Positions 1-7,558 are shown, counted from the first letter of the stretch. The stretch: DNA of 13,193 nucleotides from Gammaproteobacteria bacterium (GCA_002689405.1 NZFZ01000032.1:3160-16352); one strand, 5' to 3'. Numbers and translations are program-made. Notes: a model not told the origin generated them from the sequence alone.

Positions 1-402
1 TCGCAGTTAAGAGATATTTCAGAGCTAAGAAAATCTTTTTTTGAAGCAGACTCTAAACAGAATCTTGTAAAGGATGAATACGATGAAATGAGTTTTCATC
101 TTTTGGGGCTGTTGAATTCTAACTTAGTTGCATATGGAAGAGTGATTCCTCCTCATGATGAATTTATCAATCCTTACCTCAGCAGAATCATCGTTGCCGA
201 AAAATTCAGAAAAAAAGGTTTTGGCAAAGCTTTGCTTACTGAGCTGAGTATAAAATCACAAGATTTATTTGCTGGTAAAGTAACAAAAGTATCTAGCTTA
301 GCCTCTACCTTGAGTTTTTATAAAAAACATAATTTCATTGAAGATCAAAAGGTCATTGACGAAGCTGGAGTTGAACATTTTATTTTATTGAAAAATGATT
401 GA
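1..402 (+). CDS. ElaA-like GNAT N-acetyltransferase (5' end outside window)
   Basis: The reading frame is open from base 1, so the gene starts before the window. The first ATG (88) is internal, because the residues before it already look like the family (SQLRDISELRKSFFEAD resembles the ElaA segment with LLxLRxxVFxxEQ). Then come HLLGLLNSNLVAYGRVIPP, the ElaA strand pair that precedes the acetyl-CoA site, and RIIVAEKFRKKGFGKALL, the GNAT pyrophosphate-binding R/K-x-x-G-x-G/A loop. The C-terminal part, FYKKHNF followed by GVEHFIL, matches the ElaA ending (FYxxxGF, GIPHxxM). Members transfer an acetyl group from acetyl-CoA to an unknown amine; no substrate can be named here. The stop overlaps the next ATG by 8 bases, so the two genes are probably translationally coupled. 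Confidence 0.8.
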   Translation, partial: SQLRDISELRKSFFEADSKQNLVKDEYDEMSFHLLGLLNSNLVAYGRVIPPHDEFINPYLSRIIVAEKFRKKGFGKALLTELSIKSQDLFAGKVTKVSSLASTLSFYKKHNFIEDQKVIDEAGVEHFILLKND

Positions 403-1228
403 TAAAAAATATGTCAACATTACTTTAATCGCTGTTTTTTTTGTTTCATTATTTATTTCTTTAAATTCAGTTATTTTTGAAACTAATTTTCAACTAGATC
501 AAGCAATTGCCCGTGTAGGGGAAAAAGAGATTAGCCGAAAAAGGTTTGAAGAGATAATTAAAGTTTTGGATGATCAAAGCAATACACAATTGACTTTGGA
601 AAAGAAAAATTTGATTCGAGAAAGACTGATTGACGAGGAACTTCTAATTCAAAGAGCAATAGAGCTTGATTTGGTAAGAAATGACTCTTTGGTGAAAGGC
701 AATGTAATTCAGACCATGTTTCAACACATTATAAATTCCAGTGAATTAGCTGAACCTTCTAAAGCTGAATTGAGAGAGTATTTCAACAAAGAAAAGAATT
801 ATTTTTCTTCAGGTAAGCTTTACAAGCTCAAGAATTATACTTTTCGTAATTTGAGAGATGCAGAAATGGCAAGAAATTTGCTTAACCAAAGCAATTTTGA
901 AAGCTTTTTAAAACTTGCAGAAACGGAAAATACTATTGATTTACCAAGCGTTTTCCTCACACCACAAAAAATAAGAGATTATTTGGGACCCAAAGTTTTA
1001 GAAGAATTACCAAGTCTCGAAAAAGGGGACTTTTCTAATATTTTTGAAACAAACCAAGTACCCAGTATCGTTATTTGTATTGATATTTTGTTGGATAACA
1101 ATCCAAAATTTGAAGAAATCATTGAACAAGTCAAGAATAAATTCATCAGAGATCGAGAAGACATTCTCGTCAAAAAATACATTGAAAACTTAAGAAATTT
1201 TTATGAAATTGAAAAATATTCTTTTTAG
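395..1228 (+). CDS. Membrane-anchored PpiC/SurA-like peptidyl-prolyl isomerase family protein
   Basis: This is a 277-residue protein. One hydrophobic segment near the N terminus (about residues 9-28) is followed by a charged domain, so it is probably anchored in the inner membrane facing the periplasm. Residues 38-110 (ARVGEKEISRKRFEEII, then RLIDEELLIQRAIELDL) have the SurA/PpiC N-terminal chaperone pattern. Residues 135-235 have the spacing of a Rotamase_2-type parvulin domain, including LGPKVLEELPSLEKGDFSNIF, whose usual form is LGxxxxxxLxxLxxGxxSxP. The normal parvulin RHI strand reads KNYTF here and lacks the histidine, so catalytic activity is doubtful and a chaperone role is likelier. 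It overlaps the upstream GNAT by 8 bases and the downstream HupE-like gene by 26. PpiC-like genes beside HupE/UreJ genes occur in other bacteria, which suggests help in folding that membrane protein (inference). Confidence 0.75.
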   Translation: MIDKKYVNITLIAVFFVSLFISLNSVIFETNFQLDQAIARVGEKEISRKRFEEIIKVLDDQSNTQLTLEKKNLIRERLIDEELLIQRAIELDLVRNDSLVKGNVIQTMFQHIINSSELAEPSKAELREYFNKEKNYFSSGKLYKLKNYTFRNLRDAEMARNLLNQSNFESFLKLAETENTIDLPSVFLTPQKIRDYLGPKVLEELPSLEKGDFSNIFETNQVPSIVICIDILLDNNPKFEEIIEQVKNKFIRDREDILVKKYIENLRNFYEIEKYSF

Positions 1229-2393
1229 CTTTCTGCTAATCCTTTTTTTTTCAGAAAATATTTTATCTCATCAAAAAAGTCAGTCTTATACTTCTTGGAA
1301 AGGCGAATTGGCTGGGACGGACTTTGTAGTTTCCGTTTCGACAAAAATCAGCAAAGCAGTTTTATTTAATCAATTACAAAACAATGGCTATCGCATAGAT
1401 CAGCTTGAGGTTTATTTTAAAAATAAAATAAGCTCTGAAGATTGCTTTTCTCAAAATCCACTGATTCAAGACCAGGGCGGTAACTTCATTAAATACCTGG
1501 ATAAATTTGTTTGTTCCGTAGAGCAGCCTAGATTTAACTTCAACTTGTTTTTTGACTTGAATCTCACCCACCTGGATTTTTCTTCTCAACAGAAGGAAGG
1601 TCAACTCTTCCCTGACTTTATTATTTCTTCGGATAATCGTGAGATTTCTATTTTTGATGAAAATCAAAGCGCTGAACTTAATTTATCCTTCTTAAACTTC
1701 CTGTCCTTTGGTTTCAAACATATTTTGAGCGGTTTGGATCACATTGCTTTTTTATTACTAATAATTTTTTTATGTGCAAACTTAAAAACCCTTTTTTTTG
1801 CAATTTCAGGATTTACTTTAGGTCATTCGGCTAGCCTTTTTTCAAGTGTTCAAGGCCTCATTGCGTCTTCAACCAGTTTGGTAGAGATCATGATTGGCTT
1901 TTCTATTTTAGTTTGCTCGATAGAGGTTTTAGGAAAAAAGACCACTCAGCTTGGCATGTTTTCAAATCTTCTTTTAATCGCTTGGGCAATTCTAACTTTC
2001 GCTATATATGTTTTTATTCCTAAGCAATCTCTTTTCTTCTTGTCGTTGGGTCTCATGATGTTTTGTTACTTGAGATTATCAGATAACTATCAAAGCAGTT
2101 TGAATCTTATTTTTATAACAATTGTGTTTGGCTTTATCCATGGCTTGGGTTTTGCAGGAGCAATAAATGAAATTTATTTACCAAAAGAAGACATGTTAAA
2201 AATCCTTCTTGCTTTCAACTTAGGGATAGAAATAGGTCAAATTTTAATTTTTGGTATTTTTGCTTTATTTGCCTACCTTTTTAAATTTTATAATTTGGAA
2301 AAGATTACAAATTTTACCACTTTAGCCATTACTGCATCTATTTTCGGCTACAGCTTAAATCTCATAATCGAGCGATCTTTTTCAGTTTTTTAA
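1203..2393 (+). CDS. HupE/UreJ family membrane protein (putative Ni/Co transporter)
   Basis: This is a 396-residue protein. Residues 1-22 form a signal peptide (MKLKNILFSFLLILFF, then a small-residue site near NILS-H). Residues 23-150 are a soluble, presumably periplasmic domain. From about 160 onward there are 6-7 hydrophobic segments. The second half carries the HupE/UreJ_2 signatures: H173 in FKHILSGLDH with D179 and H180, H208 in LGHSAS, H313 in IHGLGFAGA, and FNLGIEIGQ with E343. These histidine and acidic positions are the presumed metal path in this family. HupE/UreJ relatives are linked to nickel supply for hydrogenase or urease. The long form with an N-terminal domain is less studied, and no nickel enzyme is encoded nearby, so the substrate is uncertain. 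The ATG at 1203 gives a clean signal peptide and overlaps the preceding foldase gene by 26 bases. The stop overlaps that of the convergent gene. Confidence 0.82.
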   Translation: MKLKNILFSFLLILFFSENILSHQKSQSYTSWKGELAGTDFVVSVSTKISKAVLFNQLQNNGYRIDQLEVYFKNKISSEDCFSQNPLIQDQGGNFIKYLDKFVCSVEQPRFNFNLFFDLNLTHLDFSSQQKEGQLFPDFIISSDNREISIFDENQSAELNLSFLNFLSFGFKHILSGLDHIAFLLLIIFLCANLKTLFFAISGFTLGHSASLFSSVQGLIASSTSLVEIMIGFSILVCSIEVLGKKTTQLGMFSNLLLIAWAILTFAIYVFIPKQSLFFLSLGLMMFCYLRLSDNYQSSLNLIFITIVFGFIHGLGFAGAINEIYLPKEDMLKILLAFNLGIEIGQILIFGIFALFAYLFKFYNLEKITNFTTLAITASIFGYSLNLIIERSFSVF

Positions 2394-2788
2394 ATGATTC
2401 TTATGTCTTTTGCTTGAGGTCCTTTGAGGCCATTGGTTACCACGTAACTCACTCTAGTACTTTCTTTGAGAAGTTTTCTGTCTTTGATTTCTACCGAGGC
2501 GAAGTGAATAAATAAATCTCCACCTTTATCTCTTTCTACAAATCCATAACCTTTGCTTGGATCAAACCACTTGATTTGACCTTTTTCTCTTCTAATTCTT
2601 CTCTTTATTTGCTTGCCATAAACAATAATCATACTCGAAGTATAAATACCAAGAAAAAAGAAGAGGGTTAAAAATACAAGATTTCCTTGAAAAGCTTGGC
2701 TAAAAGATTGATTTTCAACGAACCAAAAATAAGCATACGCAAATAAAAATGAAACCATCAAAGATGAAGTCGCTCCTCTTAACCACAT
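2390..2788 (-). CDS. Membrane-tethered cold-shock-domain protein
   Basis: This is a 132-residue protein in two parts. Residues 1-60 hold two hydrophobic segments (about 8-25 and 36-57), followed by a strongly basic stretch (KQIKRRIRREK) that should keep the rest in the cytoplasm. Residues 68-132 form a cold-shock domain beginning GQIKWFDPSKGYGFVERD. The RNP1 core KGYGFV and the RNP2 core DLFIHFASV are intact, as is the final strand (GPQAKDIRI). This domain binds single-stranded RNA or DNA. Free Csp proteins are about 70 residues and soluble; here the domain is fixed to the membrane, so a role with RNA near the membrane or translocon is possible (inference). It lies 36 bases after valS on the same strand and may share its transcript. 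The ATG lacks a clear Shine-Dalgarno sequence. Its TAA overlaps the TAA of the convergent HupE-like gene. Confidence 0.85.
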   Translation of the reverse strand: MWLRGATSSLMVSFLFAYAYFWFVENQSFSQAFQGNLVFLTLFFFLGIYTSSMIIVYGKQIKRRIRREKGQIKWFDPSKGYGFVERDKGGDLFIHFASVEIKDRKLLKESTRVSYVVTNGLKGPQAKDIRII

Positions 2789-2794
2789 GAAGTT

Positions 2795-2800
2795 ATTATA
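2795..2800 (-). promoter_or_regulatory. Possible -10 hexamer six bases before the cold-shock gene
   Basis: The minus strand reads TATAAT here, six bases before the ATG at 2788. If it is used, transcription would begin at or next to the start codon and give a leaderless mRNA, which would fit the absence of a Shine-Dalgarno sequence. No convincing -35 element lies 16-18 bases upstream, and such hexamers arise by chance in AT-rich DNA. Co-transcription from valS is the simpler reading. Confidence 0.22.
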
Positions 2801-2824
2801 TCGTTATTGTTATAAAGCTAAAAA

Positions 2825-5449
2825 TTACTTTAATTTTTCGAGAGTTTTGATGTGTTTTTCGGTAGTGATAATTTTTTGGGAAATTTCTTTTAAATTTCGC
2901 TTTCTTTCTTGAACGAGTGTTTTTGGAGCATTCAAAAGAAATTTTTTATTATCGAGTTGATTTTTTAAACCTTGAAAAGACTTATTGAATTTTTCTAGGT
3001 TTTTATGATTCCTTTCAATTTCAGACTTAGGGTCAATAAGACCTTGCAAAGGAATGTGTATTTTCGTGCCATCCACAAGAGAGATTGCTGAAGGCGGGAG
3101 GTTTTTACTTAAAAACTCAATCTTTTTAACTCTTGTTAAGTTAAGCAAGTAGTTTTTATTTTGCTCCAGTAATTTCTTAATACTTTTATTTTTTTCAACA
3201 ATGATGGTGATATCTTTCTTAGGAGAGATTAGCATTTCAGATCTTATGTTTCTGATGCCTGAGATTACTGATCTCAAGGATTCAATATTCTTAAGGTTAG
3301 AGGTTCCTAAATATTTTGTTGGAAGTTTTGAAACCATAATGCTCTTTTCCTTTGCTTTGAAAGTTTCTTTGAAAGATTGCCATATTTCTTCTGTAATGAA
3401 AGGCATCACGGGATGAGCTAATTTGAGTGTCTTTTCAAAAACATCCAACAAGGAATTTTTTATTTGGGCTTTCTCAGCATTGGAAATACTTTGGTCGTTG
3501 AGTCTAATTTTGCAAAACTCTATGTACCAATCGCATAACTTTTCCCAAATGAATTCGTAGAGAACTTGCGTAGCTAAGTCGAATCTAGAGTTATCGATAT
3601 GATCAACATAATTTTTTAAACTTTTGTTGAATTCAGATCTTACCCATTTATCAATTGGATCATCACTTGATTTCTTTGATTTTTTATATCCTTTGCATTG
3701 CAGCTTGATAAATCTAGAGGCATTCCATAATTTGTTACAAAAGTTTCTGTAACCTTCAACTCGTTTAACATCAAAGTTTATATCTCGACTTCCCGATGCC
3801 AGAGAGGCAAAAGTAAGCCGCAGTGCATCTGTTCCAAAAGAAGGTATTCCAGAGGGAAATTCTTTCTTTGTTGCTCTTTCAATTTTCTCTCTCAAACTTG
3901 GCACAATTAAGTTTTCAGTTCTTTTGGCTATTAAAGTGTTTAGAGGGATTCCATCAATTACATCAATTGGATCAATTATGTTTCCTTTTGATTTGGACAT
4001 TTTTTGACCTTCTGAATCTCTTACGAGACCATGAATGAAGACCCTTTTGAAAGGAGGCTCTTTTAGAAATTTTTGTGAAATCATGATCATTCTGGCTACC
4101 CAAAAAAATATGATGTCAAAACCCGTAACCAAAATGGAAGTGGGGTGGAATTTTGCAAGTTGTTTGGTTTTTTTTGGCCAGCCTAAAGTAGCAAAAGTCC
4201 ATAATTGTGAGGAAAACCAGGTATCCAATACATCTTCATCTCTTATCAATGCTCCAGAAATTTTGTTTTTCTTTCTTACCTCTGCTTCGGACTTTCCAAC
4301 ATAAACTTTCTTATTCTCATCGTACCAAGCCGGAATTCTATGTCCCCACCACAATTGACGACTGATACACCAATCTTCTATATCTCTCATCCAATTGAAG
4401 AAAGTTTTTTCCCAATTTTTTGGCACAAATTGAATTTTTCCGTTTCTAACCAATTTCGAAGCCTCTTGAGCCAAATTTTTTGTTTTCAAATACCATTGTT
4501 CGGTCAAATAGGGTTCTAAAATTTCTCCTGTTCTTTCGCCACGAGGGATAGCTAGTTTGTGCTTTTCACTTCCTGCCAGTAAATTTGCTTGATCTAAATC
4601 TTCGATGATGATTTTTCTAGCCTCCAGCATTTTTAAATTTTGATATTTCCTAGGTACGTTCTCGTTCAAAGTTCCGTCTTTATTTAAAATATTTAGAAAT
4701 TCGAGTTTGTGACGTTTGCCAATTTCAAAATCATTGAAGTCATGAGCTGGAGTTACTTTCAGACAACCGGTACCAAACGACATGTCTACATAGTCATCTG
4801 CAATTACAGGTATCTCTCTACCCGTTAGCGGCAACTTAACTGTTTTACCAATAAGTTTTTTATACCTTTTGTCTTTGGGATTTACAGCAACGGCCATATC
4901 TCCTAATAAAGTTTCTGGCCGAGTAGTTGCTACCGTTAGATGACCTGTATCGTGTTCGTAGTTGATGTTCCAGATAAAGGAACTTTCCTCTTCATTAGAA
5001 ACTTCGAGATCTGACAATGCTGTTTGCAAAGAGGGATCCCAATTAACGAGTCTGTATCCTTTGTAAATTAGACCCTCATCGAAGAGCTTACAAAATACTT
5101 CCGATACTGCATCGCTGAAGTCAGCATCCATAGTAAATTTTTCAGTAGACCAATCCACTGAAGAACCAAGTCTTCTAAGTTGCTTAGTAATGGTATTGCC
5201 AGAGTACTTTTTCCATTTCCAGATTTCTTTCTCGAATTTACTTCTGCCTAGCGATTCTCTTGTCTTGCCTTCACTTTCAAGTTTTCTTTCGACAACTAAC
5301 TGTGTTGCGATACCCGCATGGTCCGTACCGACTTGCCATAAGACGTCATACTGCTGCATTCTTTTTAACCGCGTCATAATATCCATTAAGGTATTTTGGA
5401 AGCCATGACCCATATGTAAACTACCCGTTACATTTGGTGGCGGAATCAT
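2825..5449 (-). CDS. valS: Valyl-tRNA synthetase, open frame downstream of an in-frame stop
   Basis: ValS charges tRNA-Val in the cytoplasm and edits mischarged threonine. The open frame from ATG 5449 encodes 874 residues that match E. coli ValS (951 residues) nearly throughout. It contains PPPNVTGSLHMGH, the class I HIGH motif (residues 12-15 of this frame); WQVGTDHAGIATQ; TTRPETLLGD and GTGCLKVTPAHDFND of the editing domain; WCISRQLWWGHRIPAWY; KMSKS at 483-487; the anticodon-binding segment; and a C-terminal coiled-coil arm. This ATG is not the natural start: it lies directly before the first Rossmann-strand motif, and ValS-like sequence continues upstream to a GTG at 5557, broken by one TAA (see the entry at 5450-5557). 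Translation from 5449 would drop about 36 residues, including part of the first strand. holC lies upstream and the cold-shock-domain gene downstream. Confidence 0.93.
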   Translation of the reverse strand: MIPPPNVTGSLHMGHGFQNTLMDIMTRLKRMQQYDVLWQVGTDHAGIATQLVVERKLESEGKTRESLGRSKFEKEIWKWKKYSGNTITKQLRRLGSSVDWSTEKFTMDADFSDAVSEVFCKLFDEGLIYKGYRLVNWDPSLQTALSDLEVSNEEESSFIWNINYEHDTGHLTVATTRPETLLGDMAVAVNPKDKRYKKLIGKTVKLPLTGREIPVIADDYVDMSFGTGCLKVTPAHDFNDFEIGKRHKLEFLNILNKDGTLNENVPRKYQNLKMLEARKIIIEDLDQANLLAGSEKHKLAIPRGERTGEILEPYLTEQWYLKTKNLAQEASKLVRNGKIQFVPKNWEKTFFNWMRDIEDWCISRQLWWGHRIPAWYDENKKVYVGKSEAEVRKKNKISGALIRDEDVLDTWFSSQLWTFATLGWPKKTKQLAKFHPTSILVTGFDIIFFWVARMIMISQKFLKEPPFKRVFIHGLVRDSEGQKMSKSKGNIIDPIDVIDGIPLNTLIAKRTENLIVPSLREKIERATKKEFPSGIPSFGTDALRLTFASLASGSRDINFDVKRVEGYRNFCNKLWNASRFIKLQCKGYKKSKKSSDDPIDKWVRSEFNKSLKNYVDHIDNSRFDLATQVLYEFIWEKLCDWYIEFCKIRLNDQSISNAEKAQIKNSLLDVFEKTLKLAHPVMPFITEEIWQSFKETFKAKEKSIMVSKLPTKYLGTSNLKNIESLRSVISGIRNIRSEMLISPKKDITIIVEKNKSIKKLLEQNKNYLLNLTRVKKIEFLSKNLPPSAISLVDGTKIHIPLQGLIDPKSEIERNHKNLEKFNKSFQGLKNQLDNKKFLLNAPKTLVQERKRNLKEISQKIITTEKHIKTLEKLK

Positions 5450-5557
5450 AATGGAAAAAGTTTTTTTAGATTTATAAGTGGGTTTAAAAAAACCAGATTT
5501 TTACCAAAATCTATACCATTTTTTCTCTAAATTTTTTGGGCTGTAAGTTTTTTTCAC
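5450..5557 (-). pseudogene. valS: N-terminal segment of valS interrupted by an in-frame TAA
   Basis: Read on the minus strand from a GTG at 5557, the frame of valS gives VKKTYSPKNLEKKWYRFW, then a TAA stop (5503-5501). It continues as KSGFFKPTYKSKKTFSI straight into MIPPPN. The first part aligns without gaps to E. coli ValS (recalled start MEKTYNPQDIEQPLYEHW, then E19, then KQGYFKP), so the stop sits where E. coli has Glu19. Changing GAA to TAA is one base, equivalent to C to A at plus-strand 5503. The frame is the same on both sides, so no frameshift is involved. The GTG lies two bases after the holC stop, as expected for a coupled start. A true nonsense allele, a base-calling error, or suppression by the cell would all look like this. 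Confidence 0.8.
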
Positions 5558-5559
5558 TT

Positions 5560-6003
5560 TTAGTTGATGTAAGTGGGATCGAATCCATCAATTTTACATT
5601 GTTTGAAGCTTTCCCTTGCCTGATTTTGCAAAGAAGCATTATCTTTTATGACAATTTGAAACACAGCATCGTAGTCTTGGTAGTCTGGAGGTAGCTTTGG
5701 GTTTAGATTGATCAAAGTTGAAAAATCGTTTTTTACTTTTATGCCTGGGTAAGATATTTCTACGGGACAAGAGGGTATTTTTGTATCGTTAGAAATCTTA
5801 TGAGCTAAAAAAACCTCATCAAGGTCATCCCAAAGCTTCTGATCGAGCTCATTGGCTTGAGCAGCATCATTACACCTCAAATTAATTTTATTCTGAGGAG
5901 ATGAGCCAAGTTCTAGAAATTTTTCTTCAACAAACTTGAGTAAGAAACTTATGGCTTCTTTTTCATCTTCTCCTGCAGAAATAAAACTTATTTCTTGGGT
6001 CAT
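5560..6003 (-). CDS. holC: DNA polymerase III chi subunit
   Basis: HolC (chi) pairs with psi in the clamp-loader complex and contacts single-strand-binding protein, helping the replisome move from primase to polymerase. The protein has 147 residues, the same length as E. coli HolC. Family landmarks are visible in order: QANELDQKLWDDLDEVFLAH (E. coli has EDEKQAYRLDEALWARPAESFVPH), PVEISYPG, LINLNPKLPP (the region of strand and loop before the SSB-contact face), and near the end NASLQNQARESFKQCKIDGF (E. coli DSLKQLARERYKAYRVAGF). Sequence identity in the middle is low, which is normal for this family. The ATG overlaps the pepA stop as ATGA, so translation is coupled. The valS frame begins two bases after its stop. 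The order pepA-holC-valS is the classic gammaproteobacterial arrangement and supports the call. Confidence 0.9.
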   Translation of the reverse strand: MTQEISFISAGEDEKEAISFLLKFVEEKFLELGSSPQNKINLRCNDAAQANELDQKLWDDLDEVFLAHKISNDTKIPSCPVEISYPGIKVKNDFSTLINLNPKLPPDYQDYDAVFQIVIKDNASLQNQARESFKQCKIDGFDPTYIN

Positions 6004-7496
6004 GCACTGAGTAAGTATTCAGACAAGAGAGGAACAGGTCTTCCTGAAGAAACTTTTTGTCCTCCAATTCCATAAGCCGTTCCCGCTATATCTAAATGTG
6101 CCCACTTGTACTTTTCGGTGAACCTTGAAAGAAAACAAGCAGCCGTTATTGTCCCGGCTGAACCACCTATATTTGCGATATCGGCATATCTACTTTTTAA
6201 ACCACCTTGGTACTCATCCCAGAGAGGCAATTGCCAAGCTTTATCACCACTGGTAATTCCCGAGCTAAGGATCTTATCAGCCAATTTTTGATCGTTTGAC
6301 ATGACGCCGGTAGCTTCGTGGCCAAGGGCTACGATCACAGCTCCGGTTAGGGTCGCTATATCAATAACACTGGCTGGCTTAAATCTTTCTACATAAGTAA
6401 GTGCGTCACATAATACCAATCTACCTTCGGCATCCGTATTTAGTATTTCTACGGTTTGACCTGACATGGTGCTGACAACATCGCCTGGTTTTGTTGCAGT
6501 GCCACTTGGCATATTTTCTGCTGAAGCAATGACGCCAATAATATTTTTCTTAGGTTTTAGTTCGGCTATCGCTCTCATCGTACCCAAGACACTAGCAGCT
6601 CCAGACATGTCGTATTTCATTTCGTCCATAGCACGTGAAGGTTTAATGCTTATCCCTCCAGTATCAAAGGTAATTCCTTTCCCAACAATGACATGCGGCT
6701 GTTCATCTTTTTTACCACCAGCATAGTTCATGATGATTAGTTTCGATTCTTGCACGCTACCGTTACCAACTGAGAGGAGACAGTCCATGCCTAATTTTTT
6801 CATTTCTTTTTCTCCAAGAACTTTGGTTTTCACTGCAGAAAAAGTTCTAGACAAGGCACGCGCCTGATTAGCAAGGTACGTCGGGGTGCAAATGTTTGCA
6901 GGAGTATTCGCAAGCTCTTTACTGAAATTGCTTCCTGCGCCAATAATTTGACCTTTTTTAAGAGCTCCAGATAAACCTGCTTTTTTCGAATCCATAAATA
7001 TTTCTACTTTTTTTAAGACATTTTTAGGTTGATTTTTTTTGCCTTTAAAAAAGTATTGATAGCTTGATGCTTCTAGATGTCTACCCAATACCTCAACCGT
7101 CCAACTGGTATCTCTGTTTTCAACGGAAATTTCAGGAATAATTATTTTTACCGAAGAGGCTTTTGAACCCAATGCAGCACTTGAAATTGATTGGCAAATT
7201 TTGAAATAGTCTACTTCTGAAATCTTTTTATTTTTTTTGCCCGTTCCGATGAAGTAAGATTTTTCAGCATTGACTCCACTGATGGCAGGCAGATAAACGC
7301 TATTTCCAATTTTTCCGGTAATCTCTTCTCTGGAAACAAGCTTTTTTATTGTGCCATTGCTGACTTCATTGATTACTTTTAAATCACCATCGAGAGTTTT
7401 GGCTTCGTTTACACCTATTATCAAAGTCTGAAATTTATCTTTTTTGAAATTTAACTTTTTATTTGTTGATATTGATTGGTTTAATAATTTCTTCAT
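6000..7496 (-). CDS. pepA: Leucyl aminopeptidase (cytosol aminopeptidase, M17)
   Basis: PepA is a hexameric, two-metal aminopeptidase that removes N-terminal residues from peptides in the cytoplasm. In E. coli it is also a DNA-binding accessory factor in Xer recombination and carAB control. The catalytic half is complete. Counting from ATG 7496, GKGITFDTGG supplies K273 and D278, the MKYDMSGAA segment supplies D296, and NTDAEGRL supplies D355, E357 and R359. Each is three positions on from the E. coli ligands K270, D275, D293, D352, E354 and R356. The N-terminal domain (about 1-170) is divergent, as usual, so its DNA-binding role cannot be judged. I chose ATG 7496 (498 residues) over an upstream TTG at 7511 because GGAG sits five bases before it. 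The stop overlaps holC, and lptF is divergent 62 bases away. Confidence 0.95.
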   Translation of the reverse strand: MKKLLNQSISTNKKLNFKKDKFQTLIIGVNEAKTLDGDLKVINEVSNGTIKKLVSREEITGKIGNSVYLPAISGVNAEKSYFIGTGKKNKKISEVDYFKICQSISSAALGSKASSVKIIIPEISVENRDTSWTVEVLGRHLEASSYQYFFKGKKNQPKNVLKKVEIFMDSKKAGLSGALKKGQIIGAGSNFSKELANTPANICTPTYLANQARALSRTFSAVKTKVLGEKEMKKLGMDCLLSVGNGSVQESKLIIMNYAGGKKDEQPHVIVGKGITFDTGGISIKPSRAMDEMKYDMSGAASVLGTMRAIAELKPKKNIIGVIASAENMPSGTATKPGDVVSTMSGQTVEILNTDAEGRLVLCDALTYVERFKPASVIDIATLTGAVIVALGHEATGVMSNDQKLADKILSSGITSGDKAWQLPLWDEYQGGLKSRYADIANIGGSAGTITAACFLSRFTEKYKWAHLDIAGTAYGIGGQKVSSGRPVPLLSEYLLSA

Positions 7497-7501
7497 TTCT
7501 T

Positions 7502-7505
7502 CTCC
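7502..7505 (-). promoter_or_regulatory. Ribosome binding site of pepA
   Basis: The minus strand reads GGAG followed by five bases (AAGAA) and the ATG at 7496. This spacing is ideal for a Shine-Dalgarno sequence and decides the pepA start in favour of 7496. The TTG at 7511 lies upstream of this site and has no comparable signal. Confidence 0.65.
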
Positions 7506-7558
7506 ATACAAAATTAACTGTCAAACATGTGGGATAATACCCTAACAATATAATATCA
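7506..7558. promoter_or_regulatory. Divergent promoter region between pepA and lptF
   Basis: Both transcription units must start from this short gap or from inside the neighbouring gene. On the plus strand there is GATAAT at 7533-7538 and a perfect TATAAT at 7549-7554, only four bases before the lptF ATG. On the minus strand TATTAT at 7539-7534 could serve pepA, with TTGATA (7559-7554) ahead of it but at only 14 bases spacing. An imperfect inverted repeat, TGTGGG (7528-7533) against CCC-TA-ACA (7540-7547), covers the candidate -10 elements and could be an operator. No -35 element is convincing. lptF has no clear Shine-Dalgarno sequence. Confidence 0.4.

Noticed and set aside
5190..5408. Small plus-strand open frames inside valS, pepA and other genes
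   Set aside because: They lie antisense to well-supported conserved genes, have no recognisable domains or ribosome sites, and look like shadows of those genes.
7497..7511. Upstream TTG start for pepA (adds five residues)
   Set aside because: The ATG at 7496 has GGAG at ideal spacing, and that Shine-Dalgarno sequence would lie inside the coding region if TTG were used.
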